Shown: positions 1 to 5,999 of the stretch, in pieces | Numbering within the stretch: the first letter of the stretch is position 1 | Layout: the number at the start of each line of letters is the position of its first letter | Assembly (NCBI GenBank): GCA_023396625.1 | Contig: JAEWVY010000103.1 | Span: forward strand, 1 to 17,116 | Length of the DNA stretch: 17,116 nt | Source of the DNA: Pseudomonadota bacterium | Lineage (GTDB): Bacteria; Pseudomonadota; Gammaproteobacteria; Burkholderiales; Burkholderiaceae_C | Direction of reading: 5' to 3' | Notes under the pieces: generated by a model | What the model was told of the DNA's origin: nothing | Seen by the model: only the letters and a program-made list of their open reading frames with translations | The model's database searches: none | Translations under genes and position numbers: made by a program

Positions 1-834
1 GTCTTGACCCGATACGCGCTTAAGCGGCTGCTTTATCGGCTCAGCGTTTCGCCCCATGCCGACCAGTTCCTGCTGAAAGGCGCGCTGCTGTTCGACTTGT
101 GGTTCGACATCCCGCATCGGCCGACGCGGGACGCGGACTTTCTGGGTTTTGGTTCAGCCGAGTTGCCGCACCTTGAAGCCGTCTTCAAGGACGTCTGCGC
201 GATGGAAACGGACGACGGGGTGGCGTTTCGTCCGGACACCGTTCATGCGGCGGAGATTCGCAAGGAGGCCAACTACGCCGGCGTACGCGTCACCTTGCTC
301 GGACTGATCGATGGAGCACGCTGCCCGATTCAGGTCGACATCGGTTTCGGTGATGCTGTTACACCAGGGCCGGAAGAGGTCCAGTACCCCGTGATGCTGT
401 CGGAGTTCGCGGCGCCGAAGCTGCGGGTCTATCCGCGCTATACCGTGGTGGCAGAGAAGCTGGAGGCGTTGGCCTCGCTGGGTATCGCCAACAGCCGAAT
501 GAAGGATTACTTCGACCTTTGGATCTTGTCGCGGTACACCGAATTTGACGGCGACACCCTGCGACGCGCGATTCGGGCAACCTTCGATCGACGCAAGACG
601 ATGTTGCCCCCGGACATCCCCTTTGGCCTGACGGATGGTTTTGCGCAAGATGCGCAAAAGCAGATGCAGTGGCAGGCGTTCCTGGGAAAGAACAGACTCG
701 TAGCGCTGCGCCTGGAGGACGTCGTGGTGTCGCTTCGAGATTTCCTGCTTCCAGTCATCGCTGCGGCGAACGCTGATGCCGACTACCCGCAACACTGGCC
801 CGCTGGCGGACCCTGGTTGTCAGTGGCGGGGTGA
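1..834 (+). CDS. AbiEii/AbiGii-family nucleotidyltransferase toxin, 5' end outside window
   Basis: The frame is open from the first base, and the opening TRYALKRLLYRLS matches the interior of AbiEii proteins, so the true start lies upstream and this is a partial gene. AbiEii proteins are the toxin half of type IV toxin-antitoxin / abortive infection systems and transfer nucleotides to a target such as tRNA. Visible family features are KGALLF (about residues 25-30), RDADFLG with two acidic residues (43 and 45) of the nucleotidyltransferase site, QVDIG with a third Asp (about 112), and the late motif VAEKLEA...RMKDYFDL (149-172). The partner antitoxin AbiEi would normally lie just upstream and is not visible. 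Downstream is decayed mobile-element sequence. Family assignment is firm; activity is not shown. Confidence 0.85.
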   Translation, partial: VLTRYALKRLLYRLSVSPHADQFLLKGALLFDLWFDIPHRPTRDADFLGFGSAELPHLEAVFKDVCAMETDDGVAFRPDTVHAAEIRKEANYAGVRVTLLGLIDGARCPIQVDIGFGDAVTPGPEEVQYPVMLSEFAAPKLRVYPRYTVVAEKLEALASLGIANSRMKDYFDLWILSRYTEFDGDTLRRAIRATFDRRKTMLPPDIPFGLTDGFAQDAQKQMQWQAFLGKNRLVALRLEDVVVSLRDFLLPVIAAANADADYPQHWPAGGPWLSVAG

Positions 835-840
835 AACCAG

Positions 841-1071
841 TCAAAGCCCGACCCGTGCTCGCTGCTCATCCCACAGCGCTGGCGGATCAACCGCCAGATC
901 AAACAGCGTGACTTGGTTCGGCAATGCGTCGTCCAGGATGGCCGCCACGATGTCGGGCGCCAGGGTGGTCAGGTTGACCATTCGGCTCACGTAAGGGGCA
1001 GCAGTCTGATTGCCGCGAAGTTGGATGGCGCTGACCGAGAGCGCCGAGATGCCTACTTCTTGGCCCTGCAT
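841..1071 (-). pseudogene. C-terminal remnant of a recombinase-associated protein
   Basis: The last 50 or so residues, from YVSRMVNLTTLAPDIV through the terminal LWDEQRARVGL, resemble the C-terminal segment of serine recombinases and of the small proteins encoded beside them in prophages and islands (pattern YVSR...L.LAPDIV.AIL...LW.EQR). The usual N-terminal part is missing: upstream the frame does not continue into recognisable recombinase sequence, and the first 25 residues look unrelated. It ends 6 bases from the toxin gene's stop, tail to tail. I read it as a fossil of a mobile element. The family match is from memory, and an intact short protein starting at the ATG at 1071 cannot be excluded. 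Confidence 0.5.
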
Positions 1072-1089
1072 GCGTCGACAACCGCATGA

Positions 1090-1399
1090 AGATGGTCGTG
1101 GCGGCGTGGTGCAAGGCTCGCCCAGAGCCGATCGCGTTCACACCCAGCGTTCTGGACTGACCCGTAGTCGACGCTCGCAAGGAAGGTGAAACACTGTCCT
1201 GCGGACGCCGGTTCGATTGAGCAACACGGAATCGAACTGGCGGTGATCCTGGCGGCGAATACCGCAGTGGTGATTGGGTCGAGCTGCTACGATTCACCTC
1301 GGAAAAGGGGCTGATCCGCACCGTTCCGCAGTGGTTTGCGACGGTTGTAAGGCGCTGAGTTATCTAGGTTTGGCGCGGGTTGTAAGCCCACCACCATAC
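1090..1399. other. Decayed or non-coding stretch, no gene assigned
   Basis: No open frame here has convincing family features. One plus-strand stretch, 1251-1358, reads as a protein-like segment (GDWVELLRFTSEKGLIRTV, then PQWF, ending in a TGA stop). It lacks a start codon with a ribosome binding site, has an upstream in-frame stop at 1218, and belongs to no family I recognise. It may be the tail of a broken gene. The surroundings, a recombinase remnant on one side and a toxin-antitoxin pair on the other, fit island debris. Confidence 0.35.
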
Positions 1400-1403
1400 A
1401 CAA

Positions 1404-1431
1404 GGGCTCGGATAGTCTCCGGGCCCTTTTT
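1404..1431 (+). terminator. Intrinsic terminator-like hairpin with T run
   Basis: GGGCTCGG (1404-1411) pairs with CCGGGCCC (1419-1426) through one G-T wobble, with a 7-base loop, and is followed directly by TTTTT (1427-1431). The gene it once ended is not evident; it lies after the unassigned segment ending at 1358 and would insulate the toxin-antitoxin operon from the left. Confidence 0.6.
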
Positions 1432-1434
1432 CTT

Positions 1435-1467
1435 GCCGAAAATCCCCGCGTGGCGCGGGGTTTCGGC
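1435..1467. repeat. Long inverted repeat directly after the terminator
   Basis: GCCGAAA (1435-1441) pairs with TTTCGGC (1461-1467), and inside it CCCCGCG (1444-1450) pairs with CGCGGGG (1454-1460). A 2-base bulge lies at 1442-1443 and the loop is TGG. The result is a 14-bp stem, very stable in RNA or DNA. No T run follows on the plus strand. It could be a second-stage terminator, an RNA-protecting stem or a repeat-element remnant. Confidence 0.55.
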
Positions 1468-1599
1468 TACCTGTGCTGCGGGTGGTCAACGGCTGAAACG
1501 CCCCGAATCGGCCACTTTCTCCGCCAGAGCAGTCTCTGTTCTCCGTTTGGCCTGCGGGTAGGCGCAGTGAGTGACCCATATAAATCAAATACTTACGCG

Positions 1600-1680
1600 C
1601 TTTGGTTCATCGTCAACCAAAGGCACCGGTCGGCATCACAACTAGACGACGTTGGTCGTTTGTACTAACACTGCGGCAGT
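1600..1680. promoter_or_regulatory. Three dyads upstream of the toxin-antitoxin operon
   Basis: Within 105 bp of the antitoxin start lie CTTTGGTT/AACCAAAG (1600-1607 and 1615-1622), ACGAC/GTCGT (1646-1650 and 1655-1659) and ACTGC-G-GCAGT (1670-1680). Ribbon-helix-helix antitoxins of this family usually repress their own operon by binding palindromes near the promoter, so the dyad at 1670-1680 is the best operator candidate. I could not place convincing -35 and -10 boxes. Confidence 0.35.
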
Positions 1681-1704
1681 TGATCTAACAAAACAGGTGC
1701 TGCC

Positions 1705-1998
1705 ATGACTGCCGTTGCATCGTCGCCTTCCGCCCGGTCCGCCCGCCTCGGGCTGCGTGCCACCCCCGAACAGGAGGTGGTGTTGCGTCGCGCCGCCGAG
1801 GTGGCGCACAAGTCGCTGACCGACTTCGTCCTCGACAGTGCCTGCCTGGCTGCCGAGCAAACCCTGCTGGATCAGCGCCTGTTTATGGTCTCGGGCGGTC
1901 AGTACCAGGCTCTGATGGATCTGCTGGATCGCCCCGAGCAGGCCAACGACGGTTTGCGTGATCTGTTTGCCCGCAAGGCGCCCTGGGACGCAAAGTGA
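1705..1998 (+). CDS. DUF1778 ribbon-helix-helix antitoxin (TacA-like)
   Basis: This 97-residue protein has the DUF1778 layout: a short N-terminal ribbon-helix-helix DNA-binding part (LGLRATPEQEVVLRRAAEVA, about 15-34), the conserved KSLTDFVLDSAC stretch (36-47), and a C-terminal tail ending in PWDAK that in relatives wraps the acetyltransferase and blocks its active site. AGGTG at 1695-1699 gives a spacing of 5 bases to the ATG. The gene overlaps the next by the four bases GTGA, so the two are translationally coupled. The expected role is to neutralise the toxin and, with it, repress the operon. Classification is strong; the exact DNA site is inferred. Confidence 0.9.
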   Translation: MTAVASSPSARSARLGLRATPEQEVVLRRAAEVAHKSLTDFVLDSACLAAEQTLLDQRLFMVSGGQYQALMDLLDRPEQANDGLRDLFARKAPWDAK

Positions 1999-2495
1999 CG
2001 TTGCGCGCACCGGAGCCACTGGCTGCGCAGCATCGGCTGGAAGGTTTTGATTGCGGTAAGCCCGCACTCAACGACTGGCTACTTCGCCACGCTCGGCAAG
2101 CCCAAGGCAGTGGATCGGCCAAGACCTTCGTCGTTGCCGAGGATGATGGTCATGTGGCGGGCTATTTCAGTTTGACCGTCGGCCAGATCGACACCCTGGA
2201 AGCGCCAGATCGCATCTGCAAAGGGATGGGGCAATATCCGGTTCCGGTGGTGATCCTGGCAAGGCTGGCCGTGTCGCAGCAGGATCAGGGGCGCGGCATT
2301 GGCTTTGGTCTGTTGCAGGATGCCATCCGGCGGACGATGCTGATTGCCGGGCAGGCGGGCATCCGGGCGATGCTGACTCACCCCATCGATGAAGAAGCGG
2401 TGAGGTTCTACACCCGGTTCGGATTCATTGTGTCACCGCTGCGCGAGCAGCAATTGCTGCTGCTTTTGAAGGGCGCCCGGTGCTGGGTACGTTGA
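1995..2495 (+). CDS. GNAT acetyltransferase toxin (TacT-like)
   Basis: This 166-residue protein starts with GTG inside the antitoxin stop. TacT-type toxins acetylate the amino acid on charged tRNAs and halt translation. The acetyl-CoA motif is visible as RLAVSQQDQGRGIG (about 90-103), and the conserved Tyr of RFYTRFGF (137-144, Tyr139) is the residue important for catalysis in this family. The N-terminal FDCGKPALNDWL (18-29) is also typical. The C-terminal end, LLLLLKGARCWVR, differs from the more common TacT ending, so a subfamily difference is possible. Partnership with the DUF1778 gene is clear from overlap and family. Confidence 0.88.
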   Translation: MTLRAPEPLAAQHRLEGFDCGKPALNDWLLRHARQAQGSGSAKTFVVAEDDGHVAGYFSLTVGQIDTLEAPDRICKGMGQYPVPVVILARLAVSQQDQGRGIGFGLLQDAIRRTMLIAGQAGIRAMLTHPIDEEAVRFYTRFGFIVSPLREQQLLLLLKGARCWVR

Positions 2496-2498
2496 GCC

Positions 2499-2726
2499 AT
2501 GAGTATCGAATCAATGCCCGCTTTCACCAAGCCAGCCCGCCAGCGCTGGGAATCCATCCCCGCAGACATCCGCCAGCGCCTGCTGCCCAACGTCTGGTGC
2601 GACCATTGCAGCCACGAGACGACCATCACCAACTTCACCGGCACCCTCAAGGGAGGCGACTTGCTGCTGGTGGGTCAGTGCGCCGAATGTCGTGGCGATG
2701 TGGCCCGGGTGATCGAGGGCGCGTAG
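2499..2726 (+). CDS. Small CxxC...CxxC protein of unknown function
   Basis: This 75-residue frame starts 3 bases after the toxin stop, so it is probably in the same operon. It carries two cysteine pairs, WCDHC (Cys34, Cys37) and CAEC (Cys61, Cys64), spaced like a zinc ribbon, with a beta-like stretch between them (TTITNFTGTLKGGDLLLVGQ). A preceding helix contains AFTKPARQRWESIPADIRQR. I do not recognise the family. The two CxxC knuckles and the lack of membrane segments suggest a small metal-binding or nucleic-acid-binding protein. Its position right behind the toxin raises the possibility of an accessory role, but cargo in the same island is equally likely. Confidence 0.65.
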   Translation: MSIESMPAFTKPARQRWESIPADIRQRLLPNVWCDHCSHETTITNFTGTLKGGDLLLVGQCAECRGDVARVIEGA

Positions 2727-2995
2727 CTCGGTCAGGTATCGAACGCCGCTACTACCTCCCGTTGGCCCACACAGTCGATCGCCAGCGGGGTTCGCTGGAA
2801 CCACAGCAGGCGCACACACCGGGGCTGCTGGTCAGTCAGGATCGCCCGGATGATGACAGGTTCCACCAGCGTCGGTGTCAGGTGTGGCGGCTCTGGCGGG
2901 ATCGTGAGTCGTTGTTCGGCAGCACGGCCGCCAAGCTGCTCGACTGGATGCCTTGCGACATGCTGCTGGTGTCCGACCCGCGCGCCACGGAATGA
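2727..2995 (+). pseudogene. Broken frame ending in a universal-stress-protein-like tail
   Basis: After the zinc-ribbon gene an open frame in a different register runs to a TGA at 2993-2995 without a credible start of its own. Its last 27 residues (2912-2995, from LFGSTAAKLLDWMPCDMLLV onward) closely resemble the C-terminal strand-helix-strand of UspA-family proteins, where the G-S-T-A-x-x-[IL]-L motif binds the nucleotide phosphates. The earlier part (RYYLPLAHTVDRQRG... and DRFHQRRCQVWRLW) does not look like the rest of a Usp domain. I read it as a uspA 3' remnant joined to other sequence. It ends 23 bases from the antiporter gene on the opposite strand. Confidence 0.4.
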
Positions 2996-3018
2996 CGGCG
3001 GCTCGGGCCGGGAACGCC

Positions 3019-4749
3019 TCAGGCGGGGGCAGGCCCCTTGGACGAATCGTTCGGCTGTGGGGGAAAGCGTTGCAGCACGTGCCCAGCCATTCCCTTGGCC
3101 AGTTCCTCTTCGCCGAAGAAGACGGTACCGATGCCGTCCTTGCGCAGCATCAGTGACTCGTCTTCGCTGTGCGTGCGCAGGACGATTTCTATGCCCGGAT
3201 TCAGTGTCCGTGCCGTATCGGCCATCTGCCGGACATTCAGCGGATCGGGGGTTGCCACCACAAGCATGGCCGCCTCTGCGATATGCGCCTGAATCAGTAC
3301 TGCAGGGTCGGCCGCGTTGCCTGAAACCGCTGCCATCCCTTCTTTGCGCAATTTCTCAACCAGCTCACGGTTCTGTTCGGCCACCACGTAGGGGATGCCG
3401 CGCGCTTCCAGCGCACCGGCGATCCGCTTGCCGACTCGGCCGTACCCGACCAGCACCACTTGCCCCTGCAGATATTTGCGCGCGGTGCTCATCGGCAGCT
3501 CGGCATAGGGATCGGTTCGCCGGTCTAGGCTGCGGGCGAATTCCGAGCGGTTGAGAACCCATTTCCGAACCGGTTCGACCATGGCGAACAGCACGGGGTT
3601 CAGGGCAATGGAGATGAGCGCGCCGGCCAGTACGAGGCTCATGCCTTCAGCCGGCAGCAAACCCAGGGAAAGGCCCATCCCGGCCAGAATGAAGGAAAAC
3701 TCGCCGATCTGGGCCAGACTGGCGGAAACGGTCAGCGCGGTATTGAGCGGATAGCGGAAAGCCAGCACGAGGGCCAACGCCGCGATGGACTTGCCGAAAA
3801 TGACGATCGCCAGGACCCCCAAGACGTGCCACGGCTGTTCTACCAGGATCGCAGGGTCGAACAGCATGCCTACCGACACGAAAAACAGCACAGAAAACGC
3901 GTCGCGCAGCGGCAAGGACTCTTCCGCCGCCCGATGGCTGAACTCCGATTCGCGCATCACCATGCCGGCGAAGAATGCGCCCAGGGCAAACGAGACGTTG
4001 AACAGTTGAGCGGCCCCGTAGGCAATGCCAATGGCGGCCGCGATGACCGACAGCGTGAATAGCTCGCGCGAGCCAGTGCGCGAGACCTGCCACAGCACCC
4101 AGGGCAGTGCACGCCGGCCGGCGATGAGCATCAAGGCCAGGAAGGCCCCGACTTGCAGCAGCGTTTGTCCGATGGTGATCCACAGGGGCGTGGTACCCGC
4201 CGGAGCGGTGGCCCCCGATCCGCCCAAAACACCTGCCAGAGGCGGCAGCAGCACCAGAACCAGCACCGTGGCGAGATCTTCGACGACCAGCCAGCCCACG
4301 GCGATGCGCCCATTCATGCTTTCGAGCACACCGTGGCTCTCCAGGGCCTTGAGCAGCACGACGGTGCTAGCGCACGACAGCGACAGGCCGAAGATGAGCC
4401 CGCTGCTCCAATTCCATTCCCACCACCAGGCCACCGCCATGCCCAGCAGTGTGGCCAGTCCCATTTGCGCCACCGCGCCCGGCAAGGCGATGCGTTTGAC
4501 AGCCAATAGATCTTCAATCGAGAAATGTAGGCCAACGCCGAACATCAGCAGCATGATGCCAATCTCCGACAGTTGGGAGGCCAGGTGCACATCGGCCACG
4601 AACCCCGGCGTCGCCGGTCCGATGACAATGCCGGCCACCAGGTAGCCGACCAGCGCCGGCACCTTGATCCGCTCGGCCAGAAAGCCGAGGATCAGGGCGA
4701 TGCCGAAACCGGCGGCCAGCGTGGTGATCAGCGAAATGTTGTGATCCAT
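3019..4749 (-). CDS. ybaL: Kef-type cation:proton antiporter with RCK domain (YbaL-like)
   Basis: This 576-residue CPA2-family inner-membrane protein has about 12 hydrophobic segments (residues 5-395) followed by a cytosolic TrkA-N/RCK nucleotide-binding domain. The transporter part shows PALVGYLVAGIVIGP (31-45), EIGIMLLMFGVGLHF (62-76) and VVEDLAT (155-161) with the membrane-embedded acidic pair of Kef/CPA2 carriers. The RCK part shows VVLVGYGRVGKRI (431-443), a Rossmann glycine motif, then VVAEQN (455-460). YbaL and Kef relatives exchange K+ or Na+ for H+ and are gated through the RCK domain. I prefer YbaL over KefB/KefC by overall resemblance. It stands alone, with the Usp-like remnant downstream and the HTH relic upstream. 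Confidence 0.85.
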   Translation of the reverse strand: MDHNISLITTLAAGFGIALILGFLAERIKVPALVGYLVAGIVIGPATPGFVADVHLASQLSEIGIMLLMFGVGLHFSIEDLLAVKRIALPGAVAQMGLATLLGMAVAWWWEWNWSSGLIFGLSLSCASTVVLLKALESHGVLESMNGRIAVGWLVVEDLATVLVLVLLPPLAGVLGGSGATAPAGTTPLWITIGQTLLQVGAFLALMLIAGRRALPWVLWQVSRTGSRELFTLSVIAAAIGIAYGAAQLFNVSFALGAFFAGMVMRESEFSHRAAEESLPLRDAFSVLFFVSVGMLFDPAILVEQPWHVLGVLAIVIFGKSIAALALVLAFRYPLNTALTVSASLAQIGEFSFILAGMGLSLGLLPAEGMSLVLAGALISIALNPVLFAMVEPVRKWVLNRSEFARSLDRRTDPYAELPMSTARKYLQGQVVLVGYGRVGKRIAGALEARGIPYVVAEQNRELVEKLRKEGMAAVSGNAADPAVLIQAHIAEAAMLVVATPDPLNVRQMADTARTLNPGIEIVLRTHSEDESLMLRKDGIGTVFFGEEELAKGMAGHVLQRFPPQPNDSSKGPAPA

Positions 4750-4822
4750 GGGGTGGTATCTGAAGTTGGGCTAGGGGCTATCGAACGTCGCGTATTGCCG
4801 CTTTTTCCCGATCTCATTATCT

Positions 4823-5007
4823 CTAGCTCTGCGAATCCGGATCGCGTTCCATGGGGTCCAGTTCCGCCTGTTGAAAGCACCAACTGCCATTCAGCTTGAA
4901 AGCCGGGGCCTGGCCTTCGGCCGCAAGGCGGTAGACCGTTCGCTTGCTGGCCTTCAGGTCAGTCGCTACCTCGCCGGGGTGAGGATTTCACCTTCCGGTT
5001 CTGCCAT
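4823..5007 (-). pseudogene. Excisionase-type helix-turn-helix gene with one-base frameshift
   Basis: Read from the ATG at 5007, the frame gives MAEPEGEILTP and then stops. Shifting by one base at 4974-4979 gives a continuous HTH_17 (excisionase/MerR-like) domain: EVATDLKASKRTVYRLAAEG, then QAPAFKLNGSWCFQQAELD, ending at the TAG at 4823-4825. In relatives the sequence runs LTP-x-EVA without a break, so a single base appears lost in the short G/C run. Intact proteins of this type are about 60-75 residues, bind DNA, and act as excisionases or small regulators. Either the gene is dead or the base is a sequencing error. Confidence 0.7.
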
Positions 5008-5159
5008 CGTCTCGCCTTTGCTGATGTGAAACGATGCTTGCCGAGCGTTGCCAATTCTTCCACAGGAAGAAAGCCAGAGCCCCTGAAGACCAGGGCTTCA
5101 CCCACCCGTCCGTAGCGACTTGTGCATGAGGCCCATGGTGATGGAGGATGTTTTGATGC

Positions 5160-5165
5160 TACAAT
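5160..5165 (+). promoter_or_regulatory. Possible -10 box for the tRNA gene
   Basis: TACAAT lies 10 bases before the mature tRNA 5' end and fits the -10 consensus in five of six positions. No good -35 box is seen at the expected distance; the closest is TGGTGA near 5136. Confidence 0.35.
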
Positions 5166-5175
5166 TTCGACTTTC

Positions 5176-5252
5176 GCGGCTGTAGCTCAGCTGGATAGAG
5201 TACTTGGCTACGAACCAAGGGGTCGTGGGTTCGATTCCTGCCAGCCGCACCA
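5176..5252 (+). tRNA. tRNA-Arg (anticodon ACG)
   Basis: A full cloverleaf of 77 bases including encoded CCA. The acceptor stem is GCGGCTG (5176-5182) with CAGCCGC (5242-5248), discriminator A, then CCA. The D arm contains AGCTCAGCTGGATAGAG. The anticodon arm is CTTGG-CTACGAA-CCAAG, giving anticodon ACG, which is read as ICG after deamination. The T loop is TTCGATT. The body closely resembles the E. coli tRNA-Arg(ACG). A strong terminator follows, so it is probably a single-gene transcript. Confidence 0.97.
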
Positions 5253-5258
5253 ACAGGT

Positions 5259-5291
5259 AAGCCCTGATATCGCAAGGTATCAGGGCTTTTT
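5259..5291 (+). terminator. Intrinsic terminator after tRNA-Arg
   Basis: AAGCCCTGATA (5259-5269) pairs perfectly with TATCAGGGCTT (5278-5288) around an 8-base loop, and five Ts (5287-5291) overlap and follow the stem. It begins 7 bases after the tRNA CCA end. Confidence 0.92.
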
Positions 5292-5433
5292 CCTTGGTGC
5301 ATGTGTTTGCTGCTACTTTCTCCATGGAGGGGAGTGCAGGAAACGCGGAGCATGGATTGCGAGCCGGCGAGCAAGAGCGGCATCGAACGTGATGTCGAGC
5401 AATCCTTTTTCTTTGAGGTGCAGGGGAAAACGC

Positions 5434-5997
5434 ATGAGCAAAGCCTTTACCCGGGAATCCGATCAGGACGAAGAGTCATTTGACGACACTGTGCCCGCCT
5501 TGCCTGCTGGAATGCGCAACTACATGACGCCTGCAGGCTATGCCCGCTTGCGCGAAGAGTTGTTAGAACTCATTGACGTGGAACGACCGAAAGTGGTGGA
5601 CACCGTCCACTGGGCAGCCAGCAACGGCGATCGCTCCGAAAACGGGGACTATCTCTATGGCAAGAAGCGTTTGCGTGAAATTGACCGGCGAATTCGCTTC
5701 CTGACCAAGCGGTTGGAACTGGCGGAGGTGGTTGATTCGACCAGCCATCATGGAAGTGACCAGGTTTTCTTTGGTGCCACCGTGGTCTATGCCGATGGTT
5801 CGGAAACGCCGAAAACTGTGACCATTCTTGGCGTTGACGAAGCTGACAGCGCTCGTGGCGAAGTCAGCTGGGTGTCACCGATTGCCAGGGCGTTGCTGAA
5901 ATCGCGGGCAGGAGACTCGGTCCGACTGCTTGCTCCGGCGGGCCCTCAAGAAATTGAGATTCTTGAAGTACATTACCCGGCGCCTTCGGCGAGATGA
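5434..5997 (+). CDS. greB: Transcription elongation factor GreB
   Basis: This 187-residue protein rescues backtracked RNA polymerase by reaching into the secondary channel and stimulating transcript cleavage. The N-terminal coiled coil spans about residues 31-100, with the acidic tip at NGDRSENGDY (64-73; Asp66 and Glu69 match the metal-holding acidic pair of E. coli GreB). The C-terminal FKBP-like domain follows, with VSPIARALL (147-155) and GDSVRL (160-165). Compared with the roughly 158-residue E. coli protein it has about 28 extra N-terminal residues, rich in acids. AGGGG at 5422-5426 is well spaced from the ATG. Its stop lies two bases from the stop of convergent spoT. Confidence 0.95.
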   Translation: MSKAFTRESDQDEESFDDTVPALPAGMRNYMTPAGYARLREELLELIDVERPKVVDTVHWAASNGDRSENGDYLYGKKRLREIDRRIRFLTKRLELAEVVDSTSHHGSDQVFFGATVVYADGSETPKTVTILGVDEADSARGEVSWVSPIARALLKSRAGDSVRLLAPAGPQEIEILEVHYPAPSAR

Positions 5998-5999
5998 GA

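Noticed and set aside
1370..1399. Sequence resembling a tRNA 3' end (GGGTTGTAAGCCCACCACCA), possible att scar
   Set aside because: The T loop does not match TTCRANY, and no acceptor or anticodon arm can be folded upstream; the similarity is too weak.
5122..5433. In-frame upstream extension of greB across the tRNA gene
   Set aside because: The extension runs through tRNA-Arg and its terminator, and a good ribosome binding site precedes the ATG at 5434 where homology begins.
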